Positions 12,736-24,894 of a stretch of 64,000 bases of DNA are shown here, one piece after another. How positions within the stretch are numbered: position 1 is the stretch's first letter; each line of letters begins with the position of its first letter. Origin of the DNA: Riptortus pedestris (Eukaryota; Arthropoda; Insecta; Hemiptera; Alydidae); contig CM032232.1 of NCBI GenBank assembly GCA_019009955.1, positions 48,758,501 through 48,822,500 on the forward strand. Direction: 5' to 3'. The notes beneath the pieces are model-generated. The model was not told the DNA's origin. It saw nothing but the letters and a program-made list of their open reading frames with translations, and ran no database searches. The position numbers and the translations under genes were made by a program.

Positions 12736-12880
12736 TTTTTACACTTTGCATCATGGATAAAAAGGGCATTTGTGCACACAAAATTTGGTTGAGCGCCAAT
12801 CGCTCATGTGCAATTCATTTGTCAGTTAATTTCAGATTATTAAAGTAGTGGTCAAGACCTACAATATTTTCTTAAGACAT

Positions 12881-13006
12881 TTTTAGCAGATTCCCTTTAA
12901 GGAAAATCAACTATTGAGATCGTACTTATGGCGCGATTTTCGAAAATTTCCACAAAAATAATCCATCGATACTATTACCCAGGAGAGACGAAAATGATGT
13001 TAGTTC

Positions 13007-13054
<48 letters not shown>

Positions 13055-13425
13055 TTGTCTGTTACCGCTTTAGCGGTCGCTTTGGTAGTTTTGGTTTGAT
13101 CGTTATCAAACTCGATATATAAGCACTTCTTACCAAATTAATGATCAAGTCCTAACGGTTAAAATCGGACGGGGAAGGGGGGGGGTAGAGAAAAATAATA
13201 AACTATTAAAGCTCTATAATTGTTTTCTATGGGTTTTTTTCGTAACTCAAGTACTAAGAGAGTTATTTATATTCCCCCGTTTTCCTTCAGTAACTCACTC
13301 CACCTCCTACTCGTCATGGTTTTTTTTTTTCATAGAAATAGAGAATATGAGGTAAGGTGAGATCACATTGTCATATCAGCACGTGCGAAAACTGCATAGC
13401 TTAAGCAGCATCTGCGGGACAGACA
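12881..13425 (-). mobile_element. HINE-like element copy 8 (short form)
   Basis: Minus-strand copy with both ends. The 5' end is diverged, near 13380-13425 (CACGTGC...GCTTAAGCAGCATCTGCGGG on the plus strand). The 3' end is the palindrome region at 12885-12910. The (TA)n tract is at 13013-13050, next to ACCGCTTTAGCGGT. Only one central module is present. Confidence 0.82.
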
Positions 13426-14180
13426 TTTACGGAATGTAACAGACTTAATACCAACTGTGAGAGAGGATTATAGACATGACTTCCAACAAAAACGTTCACA
13501 TGTGTTTTGATCCGATTCTCAGTTTTTGAGACTTTGATTTTTAAAATGGGATCTATTTTTTCCCATAATGCCCGCCATATCTCCAGAAATTATTTCAATA
13601 TCGAAAATCTGAGTCTACCATTGAAAAGAGCAATACATTTCCTTTAAAATGATGCCACTAGCACATAATCACATGCCAATGTAAAGAAAGAACTAAGAGG
13701 GTTTAATGAGAATAAATAAAGACATATTTTCTATCTCTGTAAACTTTCATCCTTTATTGCTCCACTATCTGACGATAAGATTTTAACTTCAGAAAAAGTA
13801 CTACATTTAGTATACTGCAAATTTCATCTTTTCGTTTTCAAATCCCACGAAAAATATTCTTCATAACAAAGATATCCTAGAAACTGAATGTTTAATAAAA
13901 TATTTTGATTACTGTCAATATTGACCTCTAATATCTGTGATAACACAGGTGTAAAAATGAAACAACCTTGTTTATTAAAATAAATAATTAAAAAAAAATC
14001 AATCCCAATTTATTATAATTAATTAAATTAACCCACTGCATTTCTCGATAAAGACACCTTATTATTATTAGATAGGATACTAATTCCAATTTGGTGAACT
14101 TATTGAACCTTTGACCACTTTGCAATCTTACTGCAACATTAACTATATACATATTACTTGTTGGCCATGTTACATAAATT
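13426..14180. other. Intergenic DNA, nothing recognised
   Basis: AT-rich sequence. I searched here for 5' exons of receptor gene A and found none. Confidence 0.35.
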
Positions 14181-14742
14181 CGCCAATTGTATTAATAAAA
14201 GGCTGAGACTTGGTGTGCCATAATTGTGACCACTGAAGAATCTTTTAAGTCTATATTAAGCATCATTACTTTCCCACTCATGCTATTTTCACTTCAGTCC
14301 CTCAGTGTACATAGGCTCCTTATTACAGGAGATGTAGAGAGGAACCGGTGACTTGGCATGATCAGCATATACCATTTTTTCTTCTTAAATTGTTTATGTG
14401 TTTGTCTAAAAACAAACTTCGTTGACCCAAATTATAGAAACAGCACATTTTATTTAGTGAAGGAATATTGAGATAACTATAAAATAAAAAAAGTATCATA
14501 AATCGAAAAATTTTTGTGGCTGCAAATGTTAATTTATTAAAATAACAATTACCCTGGACTTTATGGAACTAATGCAAATCGAGATGTTATTCAGAGCTTA
14601 TGGATATATACGCATATACACACTCACACTCTCTAGTTATGATCGCTGGAGAAGGTTATGAGGTTGAAGATGGACTGAAAAGATTCTTCAGGGGTCAAAT
14701 TATTGCACACCAAGTCTCAGCCTTTTACTAATACAATCGGCG
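14181..14742. mobile_element. Element with 65-bp terminal inverted repeats
   Basis: The left arm (14181-14246, beginning CGCCAATTGTATTAATAAAA) is the reverse complement of the right arm (14678-14742, ending ACTAATACAATCGGCG) over about 65 bp with a handful of mismatches. The 430-bp interior has no protein motif. This fits a non-autonomous TIR transposon or fold-back element. I could not identify target-site duplications or a superfamily. Confidence 0.75.
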
Positions 14743-15568
14743 ATTTTAAGGCGGGTGGCACGGAAACTTGAGGCACCCTGTATATACATACATATATACT
14801 GGTATGTATATATAGTATATATATATATATATATATATATACATTTAATGAAAAATTAATTTTAAAGATTTGAGTTGATTACTTGTTGTTTACTTACGAT
14901 AATCCTACTAATTATTGTATAACTCGTTAATTGAAACCCAAGCCCAGATATTCGTAACTTAGCAATTACAGTTGTTAGTTTCTTGATAAATCTCCAATAA
15001 TTTGCCTATTATCTTAACTATTATTTTTCCTTCTTTTTTAGGTAAGATTAGTAAGTATGAGTAATAAGTTGGTAAATATAATAATAAGTAAGTAAGAAAG
15101 AATAAGTAATAAGTACTTAAATTAAGATGATCGAAACACTCTTTGTATTTGTTACTTTGCCCAATGGGATGAAATATTTTTAATTAAAAAAGGGGTCCTC
15201 CAGTATTTAGAAGAAGGATATCTAAGGTACTAGATTTAAAATAACTCGTTGACAGTAATGTGGAAATATGACAAGACAAAGAAGTCAACAACTACGTAAT
15301 TGGTACTTGTGGCCTATTTAAGCTTTGCTGGTTATGTTGATAATTACTAAAACTTCATATCATACATTTTTATTTTGTTATTAATAATATTTTCGTTCGA
15401 CTGCAATAGGTAATAATGTGAATTTTAGCACAGTGGATCACGGAAATCATCTCTCCGACTGATTTCATTTGAATGCAGACAGTAATTTCTATTTTCAGTT
15501 ATGTAATTTTTTCTAATGTTATTTATAGTTGGATACTTTATTTTCTGCTGAACTTGTTTTGTTTGTAG

Positions 15569-15725
15569 GAGGATATTTAAATATGGCTATATTTCTGGAA
15601 TGCCATTGCCATCAGAGCAAGATCCCGACAGATTTCTTTCTCTCAAAGAAATCTTATGCTTGGCATATTTATTAAGCAAAGTGATTTGTTTAGCGTTTGC
15701 TTCTGGGGAAACTGAAGTGTTTGCA
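15569..15725 (+). CDS. Receptor A, first recognised exon
   Basis: The acceptor is TTTGTAG at 15568 and the donor GTAAGT at 15726. It reads ...RIFKYGYISGMPLPSE... and SLKEILCLAYLLSK, closely matching receptor B 33491-33647, and has the same 157-bp length. Confidence 0.88.
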
Positions 15726-18700
15726 GTAAGTATTATTACTTTTCATTTAAACGTTGCATGTGTGTTGCTTTATTCCTTTATGTATTATTTTCTTTTGGGG
15801 GGGGGGGGGACTGACCTGAAATAATGGTAGATTATGGTGTCACTTTAATCTGTTAAATTAATACACAGGATTAAGTTCCCGATAACACCTCAATGTGAGT
15901 GGATTAGCTGACCACTTGACCCCCTTGGTGACGTATGAATGGTGTGGACCTTCTTGTGTATTGGAGCAAAAGGTTTTCATTTTCCATTCCAGTACCTTGT
16001 CACCTATTGCAACAGAGTTCAACAAGGAGCGAATATTCTTCCATTACTTGATGTACATCCTCATTATTAGTATCATTTAAAATTTGTCAATGGGTTCCTA
16101 ACAACGGACCTCCCAATAGGTGCCTTAGATGACCGGGGCCCAGTGTTACATGAATCTCATACACCAGTACTAACTTGTGGCAAATGAAGAATTAAATGGA
16201 TTTTTGAAGGTTTACAATGATTCCAAATATAAACAATAACTATTTAAGAATTTATGTTTAAATTAATGATTTCTGTGTGCAAAATAATCTGAGTGTTTGA
16301 AACAGAATAAAAGTATGAAATTTATATTTTAAAATATAGTGTCAACTTGCCAATAATGTACTTGGATTTAAAATAAATGTTCATATATTTTTTATACTTC
16401 TATAATTACATTTTTATTTTCAGGTAAAAGTGATCGTCATCAGTGTAGGGGTGTATATTTTCTTTGGGTTATTTGATGGACTCTTCTTCTACATTAGTAG
16501 AACGAATTTCCTTGGCCTTCTCAGTGATCTGGATGAGGTCAATCAGCGTATAATAGATTTTGGCCATCATGAAAACTTCGTCAAACAGTGGAAAGAGAAT
16601 GAAGAAAGAGTTAATAAGTTTGCCGATTTCATGGCAGTTATAACATTCCTGTGCGCAGTCTCATACACTATTTCTACTCCTGTCCTTGACTATTTTGAGG
16701 GTAACTATGGCCAATATCCATATTCTCTGAAAGCAGAATGCAAGCCTGCTCTAGCACTTGCCAGAGTCCCATGGCTCTTCGAAGTTTTAGTCTTACAAGA
16801 GGTAAGCCCCGTAACTGGTACTGAATTTATAAGTTACTGAGTTTATAAGGAGTACATATTCCCTTTGTGATATATCACCCTTATAAAATGTCAGGGAGCC
16901 AGTCTGTCAAGTATACAATAATAATAAAGCCTTTCTATTCACAGCTTAACATAAAATAATATTGCAAAACTTATATAACGTAATAAACATAATCTCTTTT
17001 CCACATAAAACAAAATTATCGATCATCTTCCTCGCTTCCTCTTCCTGTCATATGGTGTCTGTTCGGTGCCAAGTTTAGCCCTGCTGCTGTCATCAAACCT
17101 AGCCACATCACTCGCCCATTTCCATTTTAAGGCTCTTGAAAAGCATACGACATCCTTCATTCCACGCTGCTTCCTCAGCTCAGTGTTCCTTATTTGATCT
17201 CTCCTTCTGACATTGGTCACACACCTCATAATTGATTACCTGCCATACTTCCAATTTATTTTCGAGTTTTTTGGTGAGTTTTGGCATCCATAGTTCACAG
17301 TTGGCAAGACACAACGATTAAAAATTTCAGTTTTCCATTTCATTTTAAAGTTTCCCTTCATAATGATTTTCTGGGCCCAAAATTTCTTCCATCCTAAAGC
17401 CGTCCTTCTTAGAATTTTCCTAGAGGCCATTCCGTGTGTAAGAGCCAAGCAGCCCTATGTAGGTGTATTTGTCAATCCAGAAGCCGGTTAGCTAACACAA
17501 CCGTTGCTTTCGCAGCATTTGTCATTCATTACCTTGGTTTTACTCAAGTTGACTCCAGTCCGACTGGTCTACATTTCCTGAAGAGAGTATTCAGCATCTC
17601 AGTATAAAATAAAGTTTAATAAATTTATGCAGGCTATGAACTGTGCAGGGGTGACTTACTCTCTAGCATTTTCTCCACTTTTCCTGATGACTTTATTGTC
17701 GGATATCTCGTGTAGAAGTTAAAAGGAAGCCTTTGCATACCCTTGTGGCCTTTCACTTCAAGTCAGAATTTCCTGCCCAAGAGAAAACATCCCTACGTGT
17801 TAACTGTATATACGACAACAGCAGCAACTCTATATGCAACTGAAATATGTTTGACAATCAACTGAATATGTGTAAAAAAGTAGTACAAACTTTATTGGTA
17901 GATTCTCCTTCTGGAAAAATCTGTTATTAAGGCATTTCTCATGACTCGGATTATTGAGGCCTTTTATTCTTAAGTTGCATTATTTATAGCCAATTATGTA
18001 TGTTTCGTACTTTTTATTGTTCTCTTCTGTTTTGTTTTTTAGTGCTACGTGTTAGGCTAAGGGTAAGAATCATTTAGGGTTCTAACAACGTTTTTTATGG
18101 GCTATCAAGGGGTTAGAGACCTCCTTATTATTTGTGTACTTTGAAGTATTATAGGTTAGAGGATTTATTATAATTTTTATTTTGTTGATAGTGTTTATTG
18201 TTTTTATTGCATTTAAAACCTAAATAAACTAGTATAGAATGCTTAATAATCAACTAAATATGTGTAAAAAAGTAGCATAATCTTTATTGCTATATTCTTC
18301 TCCTGGGAAAATCAGCTATTCATAACTCATAACTCGATTAAGGTACAGGAGATTAATTAATACTGTTTTGCAGGTAATGGGCTACTTACTTCCAGGGAAT
18401 TTCAAGTATTTGACTGATTGCATGATGATTAGTTTACTCAAAATACAATCACTTCATTTCTCATACTTGTCACACGTTCTACAGAAAATACCAATGACTT
18501 CAGATAACACAAAAAATACAAACTTACTCATTTGGTTGAAGATGCACCAGGATGCTGTTTTGTATGTATCATGTCAATGGTTTAATGAACTTTTGTAAAT
18601 CTAAACATAAATGTTCCTTTTCTTTTTTAATATTATTTTTCAACTAAAAGGTTTCTCTAGACCCAAGATTTGGAACTCAAGCAATGATTAATTTCAGTAG

Positions 18701-19874
18701 AAACCACGAAACTACTTGGAAGATGGTGTTCCGAATATTTTAAAGTAACTTTAATAATTAAATTAATTAGATATGATTTACACCCAGAATTATTTTAAAA
18801 ACCATCTTTCAAATTATTTAGTTCTAAAGTTTTTTGATTAAGCTATAATGTACAGTTCCTAGGATTTTATTTTATGAATTACATTTAGTGAATAAAACTC
18901 AAATCACTTTATCATGTCTAGTTACACAGTTATCTTAACGTGCTTTTGTTACAATTTAATGTATAATTTACTCCTATTCTTTTTTTGCAGAAATTTTCAG
19001 AAGTTGGTTCGATTATTCTCGCCACTTTTTGTAGTTTATTCCATGGGAACAATAACAATGATTGCTGGAATTCTTATTTATCTGGTTCAGGTGCGCACAT
19101 AATAATCAAATAAATATTTTATCAATCATGCACAGATTTTTTGACTGACCTGACTTTTGATGGTGAAAGTTTAGTATTCATTTTTTATTCAAATATCTCT
19201 TATTTTCATTAAAGCGCGAAAATATTAATTTAAATATTTAAACCAGTGAAAAATACATGATTCCTCGCTAACTAAGTCCCCTCTAGTGAGAGTTGGCAAC
19301 AAGATAAGAAAATAGCGAAACAAAATACCTCAGATTAAAACTTTTCAACAAAGAGAGTTCAAAAAATACTTACTTCATGCAGAGTTCATACAAAGTATTT
19401 GAATTTTAAAAAAAATATACTAAACTCTTGTAGTTAATAGTCAAATTTGTTTAACAGCAATATTACTTTCTTTTTTTTTTTAATTTCAGGCTGAGACAAG
19501 AAACTTGTTTCAAACAATTTCTGGGTCTACCTACATGTGTCTTTCCATGTTTCAGCTGTTCCTAATGGCAAATGCAACGGATGAAGTTAAGGATATGGTG
19601 AGTCCAAAGTAACATAGATGAATCACATTTGATGATCTTAAAGGAAGAGGAAAGAAGCGTTATATCATCATAAATTTATTGTATATTATTTCATTGCTTA
19701 TTATAAACTTATAAAAAGCCCCTAGCATGAAAAACAGAATCATCAATACTATTTACAAGGGTAGGCTGTTGTGGTTAGGACTAGTGCATGTGAAAGTAAG
19801 AAACGAGACACAAGCATAAAGATTTGTGGAAAGTGGACCCACTTTATTGCAAAGCTGCATATATAAGTCCAATT

Positions 19875-19937
<63 letters not shown>

Positions 19938-21552
19938 CATGCAACGGATGGACTCAAGTTGGCCATGTGACTTAAAGCGTTGGCTTTAATCTTAGTTTAT
20001 TTGTTGGCGAACACATTACATAAAGTCCTTAGTCCCACCCCGGCTAGAAAAGGGTGGTAATCCTCAGATAATCCGTCCCAATTAACCATAGACGCATAAA
20101 GGGGGCGTTAATAAATAAATTTAAAAAATACATGCAACGGAAAAATTCAAAAAATAATAAACAATAACAATAATATCATAATTCTATGTTATGATCTTTT
20201 TTTTGTATTGTTGAATTATGAACATGTATTGTACACAGAAATTAAAAGTAAAAATCAAAACGCGACACTAATAAAATTATCATAGGACTATCACCTATCA
20301 GTAAATATTCTAAAATTAAGAACACTGGGTTACAAGTTTGCCCCCTTGGAAATCATGCCTTCCGTCTGAAATTGAGCATTCTTTTTGTTACCTTGTTCCT
20401 CCTGCTCAATTTCGACTCATTTCACCAAAACCTTTTCACATCCCTTCAAAGTAATTAGATTTGATGGTTTGTTTAGTAAATATTTACTCAGGCACATTTT
20501 TTATTATAGTTTTAATAAGATGTAAACAATCCCTCTTTTTAATTTAATATTTCAAGCATAATATGTTTTTACTCAAAAACTTTTTTTTTTTATATTCAGT
20601 CAGAGGGCATTGCTTTCGACATATACAGCATCCCCTGGTACGAGATGAAAGCCAAAGACCGCAACTATATCAAAATTGTTATGGTCATAAGCAACTACAG
20701 TGTCTACGTAGAAGCATACAAAGCTCAATCTTTCAGGATTAACAGGGAGACTTATTTAAAAGTAAGTACTATTTCAGAATTATTTGGGTTAATTTTCTTT
20801 GTCCCATGAATGTTCCGTAATGACTAGTTTCCAAACCAAAGGGATCGGTCATCTTCCTTCTATATTATGTTTTACGGTCTTCGAGATATTTATTTGATTT
20901 CTTTGAGTCTGTAGCTAAAGTTTAATCCACCTAAAATGACATCTCGAAACCCATGAATCAAACCCGACGAAGCAAAAGAATGTATGAGAGGTATGCAATA
21001 TAAAAAGAAAGTCACACTCAAAAATAATATTGTGGAGAGAAATTCCCTTAGCAATGCAATTCAAAAAAGCCCGTCACGCAGGGACTGTATTACTTAAGCA
21101 GATTTCCCACGTGTGCCACGTATTTCCATTTATCTCAAAACTTAAAAGTTCAATGAGAACAATATTTGGTATTTAGGTTTCACATGTGCTTCATAATATA
21201 ATAGCTTTTTGTTTAATAACATGAGTAGGAGTGGAGGTTTACTCAAGGCCTAAAACTAAAAAATGCAAATATCTCGGTTAATAATCGAGATAGAGAAAAC
21301 ACGTACATAACATTATAGAACATTACATTTGCAATAGTACTGGTTATACACAATTTTTCGATCCGACGCATAATAACGGAGACATTAAGAATTTTCCAAA
21401 TTCTCCCCTTCTAAGAATTCCCCTCCCCCTCCCACTGGTCCGGTTTTAGCCGTTACCGAACTTGATCTTCATTTTTACATAAAACGTTTAAAGATTGAGT
21501 TTGCTAACGCTCAAATAAAAATTGCGATCGCTAGAGCGTTAACAGACGAATA

Positions 21553-21627
<75 letters not shown>

Positions 21628-22012
21628 TTGAACGGACCTCATTTTCGTCATCTGGGTAGGATCGATGGACATTTGAATAACTTTTTCAAAAATTGCATGA
21701 TGTGTACTACCTCAATAGTTGATTTCCCCTAAGGGAAATCTGCTAAAAGATATCCAAGAATCGTAGAATAGTAGAATTGTTGAAAGAAAATTTAATAAAC
21801 AGTATATCTTGGCAAGTTATTGGTATAAACTATTATAAATGACCCGGTAGTTTGGGACTGTGTTGGATTGTAAGAAGTTATAAACAATAATTCATAAAAT
21901 TTATATATTTCTACTACTGCATATGTTGTTAATGATTAATTTTAATTTACAGTTATTTATGAGCACGGTTTCAGCGTACATAGGATTACAGAAGCTAATA
22001 GCTCAAGAGTAA
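15569..22012 (+). CDS. Odorant receptor gene A (7tm_6 family), 5' exons not found
   Basis: Insect odorant receptor, a plasma-membrane protein of olfactory neurons expected to form a ligand-gated cation channel with Orco. Exons: 15569-15725, 16424-16801, 18374-18561, 18991-19090, 19490-19597, 20600-20761, 21953-22012 (TAA stop). All joins are GT-AG and in frame, giving about 383 residues from the first recognised exon. Visible marks are hydrophobic segments near the start of exon 2 (VIVISVGVYIFFG) and in exon 4 (YSMGTITMIAGILIYLV), the family-type stretch DIYSIPWYEM in exon 6, and a final helix LFMSTVSAYIGLQKL. Every exon has a counterpart in receptor B, with identical lengths except the last. 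The first recognised exon begins in mid-codon, so one or more upstream exons are needed. I could not locate them in 12-15.5 kb. The gene may be truncated or its first introns may be long. Naming as a 7tm_6 receptor rests on sequence pattern only. Confidence 0.85.
16424..16801 (+). CDS. Receptor A, 378-bp exon
   Basis: The acceptor is TTTTCAG and the donor GAG|GTAAGC. It encodes two hydrophobic segments and the motif LDYFEGNYG, and ends WLFEVLVLQE. Same length and phase as receptor B 29186-29563. Confidence 0.93.
17023..17590 (-). pseudogene. LINE reverse-transcriptase C-terminal relic
   Basis: In the 16802-18373 intron of receptor A, opposite strand. Three reading frames together recall the 3' end of a non-LTR retrotransposon ORF2. 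First comes a 'GLEVNLSKTKVMN' segment, then 'RKILRRTALGWKKF...FNRCVLPTVNYGC', then after a frameshift 'RNTELRKQRGMKDVV' and 'LKWKWASDVARFDD'. These are the thumb and connection motifs common in RTE/CR1-like elements. The RT catalytic core is absent and stops and frameshifts interrupt it. Confidence 0.82.
17855..17960 (+). repeat. Intronic direct repeat, left copy
   Basis: 'AATATGTGTAAAAAAGTAG' followed by 'CTTTATTG' and 'TTCTCCTTCTGG-AAAATC' is repeated at 18240-18345. Both copies lie in the same receptor A intron. The unit is about 100 bp with moderate divergence. Confidence 0.7.
18240..18345 (+). repeat. Intronic direct repeat, right copy
   Basis: Second copy of the 17855-17960 unit, ending near 'ACTCGATTAAGG', about 30 bp before the next receptor A exon. 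Confidence 0.7.
18374..18561 (+). CDS. Receptor A, 188-bp exon
   Basis: The acceptor is TTTTGCAG and the donor GTATGT. It encodes VMGYLLPGNFKYLTDCMMIS... and ends in mid-codon like receptor B 27824-28011. Confidence 0.92.
18991..19090 (+). CDS. Receptor A, 100-bp exon
   Basis: The acceptor is TTTTTGCAG and the donor CAG|GTGCGC. It encodes NFQKLVRLFSPL plus a transmembrane stretch ending LIYLVQ, almost the same as receptor B 27603-27702. Confidence 0.92.
19490..19597 (+). CDS. Receptor A, 108-bp exon
   Basis: The acceptor is AATTTCAG and the donor ATG|GTGAGT. It encodes ISGSTYM...FQLFLMANATDEVKD. Matches receptor B 26696-26803 in length and phase. Confidence 0.92.
19877..19934. repeat. (TA)n microsatellite
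   Basis: Nearly pure TA tract in the intron between receptor A exons 5 and 6. It directly precedes a SINE copy. Confidence 0.95.
19952..20127 (+). repeat. tRNA-like SINE copy 2
   Basis: The head reads 'TTGGCCATGTGACTTAAAGC' (A-box-like). The B-box region is deleted. The body has 'AAAGTCCTTAGTCCCACCCC', 'GGCTAGAAAAGGGTGG' and a 3' end 'GGGCGTTAATAAATAAAT'. It lies in a receptor A intron. Confidence 0.85.
20600..20761 (+). CDS. Receptor A, 162-bp exon
   Basis: The acceptor is TATTCAG and the donor AAA|GTAAGT. It encodes AFDIYSIPWYEM...KDRNY and SFRINRETYLK, the most conserved part between A and B. Confidence 0.93.
21069..21748 (+). mobile_element. HINE-like element copy 9
   Basis: In the last intron of receptor A. 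The 5' end is CCCGTCACGCAGGGACTG and then AAGCAGATTTCCCACGTG. The 3' palindrome is GATTTCCCCTAAGGGAAATC plus TGCTAAAA. The core has a CT tract (21554-21590) joined to a TA tract (21591-21624), just after a diverged CCGCT-AGAGCG hairpin. Confidence 0.9.
21953..22012 (+). CDS. Receptor A, last exon with stop
   Basis: The acceptor is TTTACAG. It encodes LFMSTVSAYIGLQKLIAQE and then TAA. AATAAA motifs follow at about 22088-22097 and 22301. Confidence 0.9.
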   Translation, partial: LFMSTVSAYIGLQKLIAQE

Positions 22013-24804
22013 CATTGCAAGCCATCCCCATTTCATTAACCTGATTTTTCTCACAACTACATTTAATCTGGAGTTTGAAGAATCAATCAAATAAATAAAA
22101 ATATTTCAATTAATTGGAACAATATAGGTGTAATCAACTTCCTGTATTACCTCTAATTTAAGTTTTTTAACAAATGAGTTCTTTTATAGCATATGTTTGA
22201 GATTGGCGGTCTGTTTAGTCAGAAATACAGTGAACTGCCCGATTAAAGTAATGAAACTATAATTATCCTATTGTATTGTTTAAAATTCCTTCAGATGTGT
22301 AAATAAATATGTATTTTTACCGTAAATATTTGTGTTTTTATTTATAAAATATACGAAAACTATTTTCCCTCAAGGCCCTCAAGAAATTTACAATCTTAAA
22401 GCCATTTTGAATAAACACATAAGAGAGTTGCAAGGTTAGTTCACGGCTTTCGTAGCAACCAGATGAGAGAAGGGTTATCCCTTGGTAACAAGCCAATCTC
22501 AATATACCATGAGATGGAACCATAATAGTTGTTCAATGAGTAAGTGATTTATGTAATAAGTAAATTAGTGTTAAAATAGAGATAAAGAATGATTAATATT
22601 TATCAATATGGTTACTTATTTTTCACAGTAAATGACATAAGTAATATGGAATCAGTGTTTAATGACTTATTGTTGCCCTTGTTACCTTATTATAGGTATA
22701 ACAAAACTGAGAACAGTAAACATAGTTATATTTTATTGTATGAATATATTTTGTTTAATTCACAAAATATAGTACCACCGAGCGTCTTTAGTGAATTAAT
22801 TAATTCAAATGCACAAGTAGATACCCTGCACTCTCTAAAAGCCAAAATCCAAAGCCTTTTTGGTCAGTTGCATTAATTCTTCCTCCGTCGAATTGTCACC
22901 GACAATTTAAGCTCTCATGAACGGACACAATGCTTCCCCTTTTCCGCAAACATTTCCTCATTATCCAAAATCTCCCATAACACCTGATAAATCTCATCCA
23001 AGATGGTCTCCCTTGAATATTTCAACAATCCCGAATGAATACCATCAGAAATTTCTTTATTTCATCAGGCACTTCAAGTAAGAATGGCATAGTTTCCTGA
23101 TAACGTTATTGGGATGACTAATAAGTGCATACTTCGTCCGATTGGTCTCTAGATTTAATATGTCTTTAAAATATTGAACCCGCCATTAATTTGATCACAC
23201 TCTCATTGAGAAGATTCACTTGAAAACTCAATTTAGCCTATGAAATTAATCCTCATGTACGAAAATGTTTTCTCGACATTCTTAGCTTCATATATATATT
23301 TTGGTTTTATGTTGCTCAAAAATGATCTTTTTTCACAATATACATAAAATGTAATACGAATATTTGGAGTACTTCAAGCTGCACGTCGCCACTTTCCTTA
23401 ATTATCTTTCACACTCACTTTCAAAGGAAAGATTCTTTTTCATCAAGAAAAAAAAACAGCTCTTCCGTAAAAAAGATAAAGATGTTCACTTTTATGTTGC
23501 GAGAATCTTATGAAATAATAACATGAGCTAAGAAACATTATACCAACTGACTATAAAGAAGGGATGCTTTTAAAAGGGGAAGTTGATGGAGCTATGATCC
23601 TTATGGGTGAGTATTTACCAATTATTATAACAGAATATAATAAAAATCTTACCATCGCCTGTAAAATTACGTTAATTTTCCTGTAAGTTCGTCATTACTA
23701 GGCTTCTGCTGTCATTATGGCAAATGCGATTGGAGTCAATCTGAAGACTATATAAGAGATAGACATGACTCCCTTTTAATATCCTATCTGAAGACAGGCA
23801 AAAGCATGCCCTTGAAAATATTTACTTCAAGATTAATAATAAATAACAATGAAATAGGTTTTCAAAACAACATTTATTTGCAATGAAATGTACATGTACA
23901 TTTTACATATTTCGTAGACTGCTAGTTTACTCTATTAGATTCAATTGAAGATTATCTGAAATAATGAGATTCATTCACAGATTGCAATAAAACATGAGTG
24001 AAAAGTTTTAATAACATTATTATGTGACGTCAAGTTGGTTTTCTAACAGGTGGAATTGAGTTATATTGCAGCTTGATTAAAACGTCCACACATCCACAAT
24101 GAAGTTTTATTCAAGCGACAGACTTCTTTCTACCCATGTGCCTGTTGACACTCCAAAAAATGAATAAATCCCTTTCTCTGTTTAAGTTTTAAAAAAATAT
24201 TAAAATGTCGAATAGTTAAAAAAGTCATTAAAACAATAAAAAGTATTATTTCTAGAACTAAAGAATAGCATATTAAGAAGCCATTAACAAAATCAACAGT
24301 CAAGTATAATAAATAAATCCTTAAGTCAAACAGAAAAATATAACATACATACTATATTTAAGAAAGCGCTTACATTGTATAATTCTATGTAGTTGGTTGT
24401 CTAGGTTTAGTACTTTTAATGTTTATATTTTTCTGAGGTTGGCTTAAGTATTTATTTGTTAAACTTGACAGTTGATTTTGCTAATGTGCTGTTATTTATT
24501 TTAAGGAATAACATCTTTTAATGTTTTAATTTTTCGACATTTTAATATTTTTTTTAAAAACTGCAATAGAGATGGGTTCTTTATTGTGTTTTGGTGTGTT
24601 AACTCAAGACCATCTTCTGCGTCGAAAGCGCTCTATAAACCTTTATTGTGGAAGTGTAACCGCTTTAATCAGCCTGCATTATTATATAGGTACAAGGGTT
24701 TATTTTCAAGATTTTTAAATGTTTCAATATTTTTTTTTGTTTGCTCATTATTTGAAATTTGTTATCCATCTTGACAAATTATGAACATTGCTAATTTTTA
24801 AAGT
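22013..24804. other. Convergent intergenic region between receptors A and B
   Basis: Contains the 3' UTRs of both genes. A 95-codon plus-strand open frame at 22589-22876 has no recognisable motif, and I see no splice partners for it. TTTATT near 24641 is a candidate poly(A) signal for receptor B on the minus strand. No interspersed repeat was recognised here. Confidence 0.45.
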
Positions 24805-24894
24805 CTAAATGACCTGTTCTTCAGTTAATCCTGTATCATTTATTTCTATCAGCTTCTTTAATCCAATGTATGCAGATACTGTACTCACAAATAT
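24805..24894 (-). CDS. Receptor B, last exon with stop
   Basis: The acceptor is TTACAG. It encodes IFVSTVSAYIGLKKLI and then about a dozen residues before TAG, ten residues longer than receptor A. Confidence 0.88.
   Translation of the reverse strand: MFVSTVSAYIGLKKLIEINDTGLTEEQVI

Noticed and set aside
12517..12792. 91-codon open frame
   Set aside because: Lies inside HINE-like copy 7 and runs across its end into flanking DNA. The shared part is noted as a finding, but a gene is not supported.
14985..15015. Candidate upstream exon of receptor A ending before GTAAGA at 15012
   Set aside because: In each frame a stop interrupts it, or it fails to resemble the receptor B exon.
22589..22876. 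95-codon open frame between the receptors
   Set aside because: Ordinary AT-rich composition, no motif, no partner exons, and it lies in a convergent intergenic region.
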